NCBI RefSeq assembly: GCF_030182585.1
Contig: NZ_JARXOW010000001.1
Span: forward strand, 992,001-1,056,000
Direction of reading: 5' to 3'
DNA from: Pedobacter faecalis
GTDB taxonomy: Bacteria > Bacteroidota > Bacteroidia > Sphingobacteriales > Sphingobacteriaceae
DNA length: 64,000 nt
A program made the translations under genes and the position numbers. Below the pieces are notes generated by a model. It saw only the letters and a list, made by a program, of their open reading frames with translations. It searched no databases and was not told the DNA's origin. Below, in pieces: positions 1-7,645 of the stretch (its first letter is position 1; every line of letters begins with the position of its first letter).

Positions 1-411
1 GCCATGGTCGTGATTGCCATGTCCGGCATTCATGTCCATTCCCGCCTCTTTGTTTTTGGCAACCGTCTTCACGGGTCTATCATACTGGCAGCAACCAGCC
101 AGTTTAGCATATACGTCATCCGGCGCACGGAACTTCTCACTGTCATAACCAGCCAAAGCAATACGTTTCAGGATTTCATCCTGATTTGTTTTGTCGCCGT
201 CATAGGTGAGCGTAGCCATCTTGGTATCTTTGTTCCAGTCCACGCTGGCTACCTTTTTTACGTTACCTGCTTTTTCGATGGTGGTTTTGCACATACCACA
301 ATTGCCGTAAATCTTTACGGTTTCTGTTTTCGCATTCTTGATTTGTGCGAAGCCGTTTATTGATGATAGTAACACGGCGATTACCATCACTATTTTTGAT
401 AATGATTTCAT
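1..411 (-). CDS. Secreted heavy-metal-associated (HMA) domain protein, partial
   Basis: The gene runs off the left window edge, so only its first 137 codons are visible. It opens with a Sec signal peptide (MKSLSKIVMVIAVLLSS...INGFAQ) and then an HMA fold with the metal site GNCGMC at about residues 38-43. This is the beta-alpha-beta domain that binds Cu(I) or a similar soft metal through two cysteines. A His/Met-rich stretch with GCCQYD begins near residue 108 and ends in HGNHDHG at the edge, which suggests further metal ligands. Bacteroidota proteins with this start often continue into a DUF3347-type domain, but that part is outside the window. ATG at 411 is the only sensible start because it gives the signal peptide. 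Role inferred: periplasmic copper binding next to the CopA/CopZ genes. Confidence 0.8.
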   Translation of the reverse strand, partial: MKSLSKIVMVIAVLLSSINGFAQIKNAKTETVKIYGNCGMCKTTIEKAGNVKKVASVDWNKDTKMATLTYDGDKTNQDEILKRIALAGYDSEKFRAPDDVYAKLAGCCQYDRPVKTVAKNKEAGMDMNAGHGNHDHG

Positions 412-548
412 AATAATTACATTTTGAGAAACGGGGGATTGATAAACCCGTTTCTGTTTTAAATTTTAAGTAAATGATACAAATAGGGGATTTGCAAAAG
501 CCGGAACAGCTTCTGACAGGACACACCTATGGCTATCAGACCATAGTT

Positions 549-935
549 TTAGCTTATTTTAGGCGGTAGCCAAATGGAGAAAAAGCCCGAAGAATAGTAG
601 GCTTCTTTGAAACCGAATTTTTGCTTTTTAGCTGCTGCTAAGTGATTTTTTGCCTTTAATTCGATTATGGTTGGGACATTTAGGGAAGTGGTTGAAGCAC
701 CGCACCTGCAAGAGCTGTGTGAACAGCCGCCCCCGCATTTGTCACTTTTGCATTTTTTACAGGATTTGCCCTTGCAACCTTTTTTATGTTCTGATTTTTT
801 GGATTTCTCCTTTGAGCAGGAAGACTGCTCGGTCTTTGTTGAATTTTTGGAACAGGCATAGCTCTGACTTGGCATCATAAAGAAAACCAAACAGAACAAT
901 GTCAAAATGCCTATATGTATTCTATAACTTTTCAA
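549..935 (-). CDS. Cys/Lys-rich secreted hypothetical protein
   Basis: A 128-residue protein of unknown function. Residues 1-27 form a hydrophobic leader ending at SQSYAC, so it is exported or a lipoprotein. Residues 28-80 are extremely rich in Lys, Cys and Ser (KGCKGKSCKKCKSDKCGGGC), a composition typical of metal-binding tails. The C-terminal 45 residues look folded. The start is TTG at 935; no ATG lies upstream in frame and the first internal ATG (residue 20) would destroy the leader. A TAnnTTTG element (TAACTTTG on the minus strand, 948-941) sits only a few bases upstream, so the transcript would be nearly leaderless. The copper-cluster location suggests copper binding, but no family is recognised. 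Confidence 0.6.
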   Translation of the reverse strand: MKSYRIHIGILTLFCLVFFMMPSQSYACSKNSTKTEQSSCSKEKSKKSEHKKGCKGKSCKKCKSDKCGGGCSHSSCRCGASTTSLNVPTIIELKAKNHLAAAKKQKFGFKEAYYSSGFFSIWLPPKIS

Positions 936-1050
936 CGCAACAAAGTTACAAATTAGATTGGTTTTTTATATCGTTTTACGTTTTTTTTTGCTATATGGAC
1001 AAAAAAATGCCATATACGCAATAACCTATCGCCTTTTTTCAGAATTGATA

Positions 1051-1108
1051 AAATGCCCTTTTTCAGCAACCCAACCTCATAGAAAATTCGGTCGGAAAAA
1101 GGGCATTT
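1051..1108 (-). terminator. Rho-independent terminator of the copA-copZ unit
   Basis: A perfect 14-bp inverted repeat (AAATGCCCTTTTTC at 1051-1064, complement at 1095-1108) separated by 30 bases. On the minus strand it lies 16 bases after the stop of the small HMA chaperone and is followed by a TTTT run. The position fits termination of the minus-strand copA-copZ transcript. The loop is long for a classical terminator. Confidence 0.6.
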
Positions 1109-1123
1109 CAAAAAGTTGTTGGC

Positions 1124-1345
1124 TTAGGCGTCCAAAGGTTCAATTTTGAAGCCTGCCTTTTGCACGGTCGATATTACTTCCTGCTCGGTAATGCCCTCGG
1201 ACTTCACTGTAAGTACCTTGTCCTTGTTGGCAGTGTCCACTTCCCAATGGCAGATACCCTCTGCCTTGTCCAAGTGCGGTTTTACAGATGCGATACAACC
1301 TCCGCAATTGATGTTCGTCTTGAATTGAAATTGTTTATTTTCCAT
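1124..1345 (-). CDS. CopZ-like copper chaperone (HMA domain)
   Basis: A 73-residue protein made of one HMA domain. The metal-binding motif is NCGGC at residues 13-17, followed by the usual helix and the closing AGFKIEPLDA strand. Such proteins carry Cu(I) in the cytoplasm to the N-terminal domains of a CopA ATPase or to a sensor. There is no signal peptide, so it is cytosolic. It lies about 100 bases downstream of the copA stop on the same strand, probably in the same transcript, with a terminator-like hairpin just after it. The HMA call is firm; the metal is inferred from the neighbouring CopA. Confidence 0.85.
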   Translation of the reverse strand: MENKQFQFKTNINCGGCIASVKPHLDKAEGICHWEVDTANKDKVLTVKSEGITEQEVISTVQKAGFKIEPLDA

Positions 1346-1444
1346 TGTTAATAAATTTTAGAGTTATCTGATAATGCAAATTTCCGTACTATTCAGTTCA
1401 GTATTGTTGTGTAATTTCTTGTTTGATTTGTGAGATTTACTGTT

Positions 1445-3856
1445 TTATTTCTTCCACTTCAACCGCAGGCTGTTACTGACCACGCTCACGCTGCTCAATG
1501 CCATTGCCGCACCCGCAATCATCGGGTTGAGCAGGAAGCCGTTAACAGGGTAAAGGATACCTGCCGCTACCGGAATGCCGATTACGTTGTAGATAAACGC
1601 CCAGAACAGGTTTTGCTTGATGGTGGCTACGGTCTGTTTGGACAAACGTATTGCCTGCGGTATTTTGGTCAGGTCGGATGAAATGATGGTCATCTTGGCT
1701 ACGTCCATTGCGATGTCGCTGCCTTTGCCCATTGCGATACTTACATCGGCTGTTGCCAATGCGGTGCTGTCGTTGATACCATCGCCCACCATTGCCACTA
1801 CCTTTCCTTTACTTTGCAGTTCTTTCACAAAGTCGGCTTTGTGCTGTGGCAAAACTTCGGCTTTGTAATGCTTGATGCCTGTCTGCTCCGCAATGGCTTT
1901 AGCGGTAGCTTCATTATCTCCGGTCAGCATATACAGGTCAATGCCCATATCCTGCATTTCCCAGATAGCCTGCACCGATGTTTCCTTAATCTTATCGGCG
2001 ATAGCAATTACAGCAAGAGCCTGTTTGCTGTTTGCAAACCAAATAACGGTTTTGGACTGTTTGCCCCATTCTTCGGCCTGGTCTTGTAATTCGCTGGCAA
2101 TGGCAATGTTGTTTTCTGCCAATAGCTTTTTGTTGCCTACATAATAGGTTTCGTTGTCATGGTCTGCTTTTGCGCCTTTGCCCGTAATGCTGTCGAACAT
2201 GGATAAAGAGGTGGCCGCTACATCGTCAAGATGCTTCACTACGGCTTCTGCCAATGGATGCTCGGATTGCTTTTCGATGCTCAAAAGGACTTCTTTTGCG
2301 GTGACCTCATGGTTCAGCCATTTAATGCCCGTTACCTGTGGTCTTCCCTCGGTGATGGTTCCGGTTTTGTCCAAAACGATGACATTTACTTTTTTGGCCA
2401 GTTCCAAACTTTCGGCATCCTTTATCAAAATGCCATTTTCAGCACCTTTACCAACGCCTACCATAATAGCGGTGGGTGTCGCTAAGCCTAAAGCACAGGG
2501 GCAGGCAATGACCAATACCGTAACGGCTGCCAGCAGACCTTGAACAACCCCGTTTTCGCCTCCCAAAATCAACCATAGTGTAAATGTCAGGATGGCAATA
2601 CCTATCACTGTGGGAACAAAGATGCCCGCAATCCTATCGACCAGTTTCTGTACGGGTGCTTTGCTTCCCTGTGCATCCTGCACCATTTTGATGATGTGGG
2701 CAAGCATGGTTTCTTTGCTCACTTTTACCGCCCTGAACCGGAAGCTGCCTTTTTGGTTAATCGTTCCTGCAAATACTTTTTCTTTTTCTTTTTTCAATAC
2801 AGGTACAGGCTCACCGCTTAACATGCTTTCGTCCACATACGAATTGCCCGATATGACCATACCGTCTACCGCAATCTTTTCACCGGGCTTTACGAGTATC
2901 ACATCACTTGCGCTTACGTCTTCGATAGCGGTCTGCTTTTCCGTTCCGTCCGCCTGTACCACGATGACCGTTTTCGGCTGCAAGCCCATCAGTTTCTTAA
3001 TGGCTGAAGAGGTGTTGCCTTTGGCTCTTTCTTCCAGCAGTTTCCCCAAGAGGATGAATGCGATAATAACGGCTGCCGCTTCAAAATATACGTGGGCGTG
3101 CAGTCCCCGTTGATGCCAAAAGTCGGCAAACAGCATATTGAAAACACTGAACAGGTAGGCAATACCTGTACTCAATGCCACCAGCGTATCCATATTGGCG
3201 GAACGGTGCTTTGCCTGCTTCCAAGCGTTCACAAAAAAATCCCTGCCCAACCATATTACAACGGGTGTGGAAAAGAGCCACATTATCGGGTCTGCATAGG
3301 GCATATCCATAAAGAACATTCCTATGACTACCACGGGCAGGGAAAGGATAATTGCCCAAATGGTCTTGTTTTTCAGGGTTCGGAATTTCTTTTCGTGGAT
3401 GGCTTCGAGCGTTTCCTGCTGCTTGGTTTCGTCTTCAATCAATAGGTCGTAACCTACTCCCTGAAACGCTTTTTGCAGGGTGAAGGCATCGGTCATATTG
3501 GGCAGATATTCTACGGTAAGATTGCCCGTTGCAAAGTTCACGGAAGCATTAACTACTCCCGGTTGGTATTTCACAATGCTTTCGGCACTGCCCGCACAGG
3601 ATGCACAGGTCATGCCCAATACCGGAAAAGCACTTTTAACCGTAGGAATTCCGTAACCTAAATCTTTAATTGCCTTAACAGCCTCGCCTACGGTTTCATT
3701 GCTATCTACTGTAATCGCTGCCCTGCGGTTGTTCAGCTCTACTTTATGGGTTTCTACGCCTTTTACCTGTGCCAATCCCTTTTCAACGATTAATGCACAG
3801 TGTTCGCTTTCTACATCCTCCAATGGAATGTATATATTTTCTCTGTTTGTCGCCAT
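1445..3856 (-). CDS. copA: Copper-translocating P1B-type ATPase CopA
   Basis: An 803-residue P-type ATPase that exports Cu(I). The N-terminus has two HMA-like domains: the first has only one Cys of its metal site (ESEHCALIV), the second is canonical (GMTCASC, about residue 82). Family signatures are all present: the membrane CPC motif (VIACPCALGLATP), phosphorylation site DKTGTITEG, the SEHPLAEAV nucleotide-site motif, MLTGDNEAT and the hinge GDGINDSTAL. The CPC motif and CxxC domain assign it to the copper/silver branch. The ATG at 3856 (MATNREN) is preferred over an in-frame TTG 27 bases upstream. Neighbours are a CopZ chaperone downstream and a broken AraC-type regulator upstream. All catalytic motifs look intact. 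Confidence 0.93.
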   Translation of the reverse strand: MATNRENIYIPLEDVESEHCALIVEKGLAQVKGVETHKVELNNRRAAITVDSNETVGEAVKAIKDLGYGIPTVKSAFPVLGMTCASCAGSAESIVKYQPGVVNASVNFATGNLTVEYLPNMTDAFTLQKAFQGVGYDLLIEDETKQQETLEAIHEKKFRTLKNKTIWAIILSLPVVVIGMFFMDMPYADPIMWLFSTPVVIWLGRDFFVNAWKQAKHRSANMDTLVALSTGIAYLFSVFNMLFADFWHQRGLHAHVYFEAAAVIIAFILLGKLLEERAKGNTSSAIKKLMGLQPKTVIVVQADGTEKQTAIEDVSASDVILVKPGEKIAVDGMVISGNSYVDESMLSGEPVPVLKKEKEKVFAGTINQKGSFRFRAVKVSKETMLAHIIKMVQDAQGSKAPVQKLVDRIAGIFVPTVIGIAILTFTLWLILGGENGVVQGLLAAVTVLVIACPCALGLATPTAIMVGVGKGAENGILIKDAESLELAKKVNVIVLDKTGTITEGRPQVTGIKWLNHEVTAKEVLLSIEKQSEHPLAEAVVKHLDDVAATSLSMFDSITGKGAKADHDNETYYVGNKKLLAENNIAIASELQDQAEEWGKQSKTVIWFANSKQALAVIAIADKIKETSVQAIWEMQDMGIDLYMLTGDNEATAKAIAEQTGIKHYKAEVLPQHKADFVKELQSKGKVVAMVGDGINDSTALATADVSIAMGKGSDIAMDVAKMTIISSDLTKIPQAIRLSKQTVATIKQNLFWAFIYNVIGIPVAAGILYPVNGFLLNPMIAGAAMALSSVSVVSNSLRLKWKK

Positions 3857-3944
3857 ATTTGCCTGCTTTAATTTACAATACAAAATTGGCTATTATATTT
3901 ATGGGTACTGTTGTGAAATTTTGGATTTGATTTGTAAGATTTAC

Positions 3945-4262
3945 TTACACTTTATCCAACGGTTTTCTTTTATCCTCTTTAATCTGTTTGAAATGGCTTG
4001 GTGTTAGCCCGGTAACTTTTTTAAACTGGTTACTCAAATATGCCACGCTCGAATAATTTAGGCGGTTCGCAATCTCACTTAATGACAACTCATCATACAC
4101 CAACAATTCTTTGACTTTCTCCACCTTTTGGGCGATAAAGTATTTTTCAATGGTTGTACCCTCTACCTCTGAAAACAGATTGGACAGGTAATTGTAATCG
4201 TGATGCAATTTGTTGCATATTTCACTCAAAGTGGTCAGCTGATTTCGCTGCAAAGTGGTCAC
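3945..4262 (-). pseudogene. AraC-type regulator, 5' end replaced by an IS end
   Basis: From KLHHDYNYLSNLFSEVEG onward this is the DNA-binding part of an AraC/XylS regulator, with two helix-turn-helix segments (LSEIANRLNYSS and the GLTPSHFKQ end). Related Bacteroidota regulators beside copA are about 190 aa and carry an HMA-like N-terminal domain; that domain is absent here. The first roughly 16 codons (MTTLQRNQLTTLSEI) come from the repeated end of an IS21-like element: TGACCACTTTG occurs twice, 24 bases apart, in the same register. The reading frame stays open by chance, giving a 105-residue chimera. It has most likely lost metal sensing; whether the fragment is expressed or binds DNA is unknown. 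Confidence 0.72.
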
Positions 4263-4647
4263 ATTTTGATTGGCGAAAGAAATTCACTCCAGGGTTCGGC
4301 CGGCCTGGCAAGTTAACAAAGGGTTTTGTCTTGCCTTACAAAGGCACTTATGTTTGCGATTCTAGGGTTGTCTGATCCGTAAGTCCCATCTCCTTGACAC
4401 ACGAACTCAAATAAAGGTCTACAATCGATTTTACAGCACCTTTAGGCTTGTACCCGATGACAATCAGATCCTCTTCTTAGCGGCGCTTAAAAGATATTTT
4501 TCACGCCAGCTTAGGGAGACACCAATCGATAAACTTCTTATCTGCAGGTCAAACGGACCACTTTGCAGCGAAATTGCCTGTCACTATAGTACGGAATAGG
4601 GTGTCAGCATGTTTGCGGAATTCCTGACCAGTTTTGCCGAAATACCC
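4215..4647. mobile_element. IS21-like element remnant with multi-repeat ends
   Basis: A perfect 19-bp inverted repeat (4242-4260 and 4556-4574; GACCACTTTGCAGCGAAAT read outward on each side) bounds about 300 bases. Each arm belongs to a short series of degenerate 23-24 bp units: two on the left (minus strand from 4261 and 4237) and four on the right beginning at 4555/4556, 4579, 4602 and 4625. Several outward repeats per end are typical of the IS21 family. No istA or istB is present; the interior holds only unrecognised frame-broken stretches, for example minus-strand phases around 4380-4560. I read it as an internally deleted remnant. The outer boundaries are approximate and no target duplication was identified. 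Confidence 0.6.
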
Positions 4648-4990
4648 AGGTTGAAATTATTGCATGCAATTAAATAGTCCAATTTGTCAGTTTTGTCAAT
4701 TTTTCCAACTCATCTTTTTCCTTGATCTTCCCGCGTAGAGAGGCCAGCGACATCAAATCGCGTATGAAATCGCTCGACATCACAACGTCCTTCCACCCTT
4801 TATGGGGCAAAGTCTTTTAAGGAGATTTTGCCCTATTTTTTTGGTTTTAAAGAATTGTTTTGGGGTTGGTTAGCTTGGTGGGTCTGTCTAGTTTCGTAGC
4901 TCGACACTCCCCGTCTTATGAAGTACAACAACCTTCTACGTGTCTATATCAATTGAGATTGCGAATGATTTTGAACCGACCAACTTTGTT
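4648..4990. other. Gene-poor junction between copper cluster and RNA-repair island
   Basis: No convincing gene. One minus-strand ORF of 36 codons (4670-4780, starting MSSDFIRDLMSLASL, Lys/Glu-rich) may be the tail of a lost gene. A terminator-like hairpin is at 4804-4842. The rest, up to the WYL gene's stop, shows nothing I can identify. The stretch looks like decayed DNA left after insertion and deletion events. Confidence 0.45.
4804..4842 (+). terminator. Hairpin with T-tract
   Basis: GGGGCAAAGTC and GATTTTGCCC pair around a short AT-rich loop, followed by ATTTTTTT. It has the shape of a rho-independent terminator for plus-strand transcription, but no intact plus-strand gene precedes it, so it may be a leftover of a lost gene. 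Confidence 0.45.
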
Positions 4991-6025
4991 TTACTGAAAT
5001 GAATAAGGTTTGGGCTCATCATAATTCCCTAACGCCTTAGCCAGATTTTCCCTCATTTGCTTAACCAATATCCTTGGCCTGATCACTTTAATTTTTGAAC
5101 CAAAGCCTAACAACTCACGTTCAAGCTCAAAGTTCAGGATCACCTTGATGCTAAATATTTTACCCCCGTCTTCCTCTGCTAAAAGTTTCTGTGTATGATG
5201 CAATGGTTTTGTGATGATATAGGGGGCATTGGCATCATCTATCCAAAATACCACTTCACAATCTCGTTGACCTGGTGATTTGGTTACCCCAATCACATCA
5301 CTATAATACGTGGCCAGATCTATGAGATTATTTTCACGGTAAGCGTCCTCATGCAACTCGATGGCTTGGATTCGGTCCAATGCCAGGTTCAGCAGGTTTC
5401 CGCCGCGACCATGCCGCTGTCCTAAAACAAACCAACGATTTCGATATTCTTTTAGCAAATAACCACTGAAGCAAAATGTACTGGCATCCCTCGCTTTGAA
5501 AGATCTGTAGGTAACGCAAATTGTTTTTTTTGACACAATCGCCTTACGGATTACTTCAATGTATTCAAGCCCTTTCAGATGATCGTTCTTTTCAAAGTCA
5601 ACCACCGGCGAATTATGGGTCTTTTGTGAGTATATTTTATCTTCCAGTTTACTTACCATCTCGGTCAGATCGCTGAAATGATCAAAGCCTTTAAACTGTT
5701 TTAACAAGCCAGATACCTCGCTCAGAACATGCATATCCTGCGAACTAATTGGACTGTTCGTGATGCTATAATTCTTGTCAGCGTAAGCATAATATTTTTT
5801 ATCAACCACAACAATTGGCGCTTCGTAACCCAACTTATTACTGCGCATCATCTCAATATCCGCCTGCACCGAACGCCGGCTGACACCTTTTTCAATGCCT
5901 TCAAATTCATACAAGGCATCGGAGCAAGCTTCGATCAGGTCGTCGAGTGTCCACTTACGGTAACGGTTCTGTAGGCAGTTATCTATAGTACGGTAGCGGA
6001 TAAGGGCGTTACGGTTGACAGGCAT
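4991..6025 (-). CDS. HTH-WYL transcriptional regulator of the RNA-repair operon
   Basis: A 344-residue protein with an N-terminal winged-helix segment (residues about 8-85, with RRSVQADIEMMR as recognition helix) and a WYL domain at about residues 155-240 (KKTICVTYRSF, then RNRWFVLGQRHGRGG, the position that gives WYL domains their name). A WCX-like C-terminal extension follows. WYL proteins sense ligands, often nucleic acid or nucleotide, and control stress or phage-defence genes. It is divergent from hen1, and its ATG is about 170 bases from the hen1 start; the region between carries a tandem TGCGCA site. Control of the repair operon is inferred from this arrangement. Confidence 0.85.
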   Translation of the reverse strand: MPVNRNALIRYRTIDNCLQNRYRKWTLDDLIEACSDALYEFEGIEKGVSRRSVQADIEMMRSNKLGYEAPIVVVDKKYYAYADKNYSITNSPISSQDMHVLSEVSGLLKQFKGFDHFSDLTEMVSKLEDKIYSQKTHNSPVVDFEKNDHLKGLEYIEVIRKAIVSKKTICVTYRSFKARDASTFCFSGYLLKEYRNRWFVLGQRHGRGGNLLNLALDRIQAIELHEDAYRENNLIDLATYYSDVIGVTKSPGQRDCEVVFWIDDANAPYIITKPLHHTQKLLAEEDGGKIFSIKVILNFELERELLGFGSKIKVIRPRILVKQMRENLAKALGNYDEPKPYSFQ

Positions 6026-6069
6026 ATGCGGCGGTTGAGAATATTTTATAAATATTAAAAATATTTTTC

Positions 6070-6090
6070 ACTGCGCAAAAAGACTGCGCA
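6070..6090. promoter_or_regulatory. Tandem TGCGCA operator candidate between WYL gene and hen1
   Basis: ACTGCGCA occurs at 6070-6077 and again at 6083-6090, spaced 13 bases start to start; each copy contains the palindrome TGCGCA. An AT-rich palindrome (AAATATT-AAA-AATATTT, 6050-6066) is just to the left. The site lies in the divergent intergenic region, so it could bind the WYL regulator and affect both promoters. A weak -7-like AACCTTTG follows it toward hen1. Confidence 0.45.
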
Positions 6091-6196
6091 CTGAGTCCCA
6101 ACCTTTGTATAGTTGCAAGCGTGCATTGCCATTAAAGAGGGGAAATGTGCGCTCAAGTCAGCAGAATAATTATATTAAACCTTTCAATCAATAACT

Positions 6197-7627
6197 ATGT
6201 TACTTACCATAACCACCACACATACTCCGGCCGCTGATTTAAGCTATCTGCTGCATAAACATCCCGCTAAGATTCAGTCGGTCGATCTATCTGCCGGAAA
6301 GGCACACATTTTCTACCCGGAGGTAAGTGCAGAGAAATGTACTGCTGCTTTATTGCTCGACATCGACCCGGTTGGGTTGGTGCGAAGCGCAGGCCCGCAG
6401 GGTAATGATTTTGCATTAGAGCAATATGTGAACGACCGCCCCTATGTATGTAGTTCGTTTATGAGTGCCGCTATTGCCAAAGCATATTCGTCTGCATTAA
6501 ACGGAAGATGCAAAGATAAACCGGAACTGGTTGACGTAGCTATGCCTTTTGTGGTCAAACTTTCCGTATTACCGGTACGCGGCGGAGATACTCTTTTAAG
6601 ATCTTTATTCGAGCCGCTGGGTTATGCTGTTAATGCAACGCAGCATCAGCTTAACCCAGCTTTTCCAGAGTGGGGCATTAGTCGATACTTTACGGTCGAA
6701 CTCAGTAATCAGATCACCTTGCAGCAATTGCTGTCACATTTGTATGTACTCATTCCGGTTTGCGATAATGACAAGCATTACTGGGTATCGAAAGATGAGA
6801 TCGAAAAGCTGTTAAACAAAGGGAAGGACTGGCTGGATGAGCATCCCGCAAAGGAATTGATCGTTCGCCGTTATCTTAAAAATCAGCATTCTCTGGCTAA
6901 TAAAGCTTTCGAAGTGCTATTCAGTAAAGAAGCGACCGATGAAGATGTAGAAGAAGCAGTAATAGGAAACGAAAATAGCGTAGAAACGGAGATACCCAAA
7001 TTGCGTATACATGACCAGCGATTGCAGGCTGCAAGGGATGAGTTTCTGTCTGCCGGTGTTAAATCTGTAGCCGACCTAGGTTGCGGCGAGGGCAGGCTGC
7101 TGAGACTCTTACTGGCTGAAAAGCAGTTTGAAATGATACTGGGCATGGATGTGAGTTACCGCTCATTAGAGATCGCCCAAGAACGTCTGAAGCTTGATCG
7201 ACTGCCTGAAAAACAACGCCAAAGAATTCAACTGATACAGGGCTCATTAACTTATAGTGATAAACGGCTGGAAGGCTTCGATGGCGCAGCATTAGTAGAA
7301 GTGATCGAACACCTGGATGAATCGCGTTTAGCTGCGTTAGAACGTTCAGTTTTTGACTACGCAAAGCCGGAGATGATCGTAGTAACTACGCCTAATGCCG
7401 AATATAACGTAAAGTTTGAAAATTTTGAAGAAGGCAAAATGCGCCATACCGACCACCGTTTCGAATGGACACGAAAAGAATTTGAAGGCTGGGCAACGGA
7501 TATATCGGTCCGTTATAGCTATAATGTGATTTTCAAACCTATTGGCGATGTCGACCCGGAAGTAGGTGCACTAAGCCAGATGGCAGTATTTAGTCGGGCG
7601 TCAAAAAATGCAGAAGAATTGGTATAA
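6197..7627 (+). CDS. hen1: 3'-terminal RNA ribose 2'-O-methyltransferase Hen1
   Basis: A 476-residue bacterial Hen1. Residues 1 to about 240 form the Hen1 N-terminal (ligase-activating) region. The C-terminal half is an S-adenosylmethionine methyltransferase: SAM-binding VADLGCGEGRLL near 290, EVIEHLDESRL near 370 and HTDHRFEWTRKEF near 420, which supply the Glu/His metal ligands typical of Hen1. In the known bacterial system it methylates the 2'-OH at the 3' end of cleaved RNA before Pnkp seals it, so the repaired site resists the same ribotoxin. It heads the operon, with pnkp starting 18 bases after its stop. Length and motifs are complete. Confidence 0.93.
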   Translation: MLLTITTTHTPAADLSYLLHKHPAKIQSVDLSAGKAHIFYPEVSAEKCTAALLLDIDPVGLVRSAGPQGNDFALEQYVNDRPYVCSSFMSAAIAKAYSSALNGRCKDKPELVDVAMPFVVKLSVLPVRGGDTLLRSLFEPLGYAVNATQHQLNPAFPEWGISRYFTVELSNQITLQQLLSHLYVLIPVCDNDKHYWVSKDEIEKLLNKGKDWLDEHPAKELIVRRYLKNQHSLANKAFEVLFSKEATDEDVEEAVIGNENSVETEIPKLRIHDQRLQAARDEFLSAGVKSVADLGCGEGRLLRLLLAEKQFEMILGMDVSYRSLEIAQERLKLDRLPEKQRQRIQLIQGSLTYSDKRLEGFDGAALVEVIEHLDESRLAALERSVFDYAKPEMIVVTTPNAEYNVKFENFEEGKMRHTDHRFEWTRKEFEGWATDISVRYSYNVIFKPIGDVDPEVGALSQMAVFSRASKNAEELV

Positions 7628-7645
7628 GCTTTAGAATCAAAAAAA

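Noticed and set aside
4670..4780. 36-codon minus-strand ORF as a real gene
   Set aside because: No recognised family and located in decayed DNA beside the IS remnant; mentioned only as a possible remnant.
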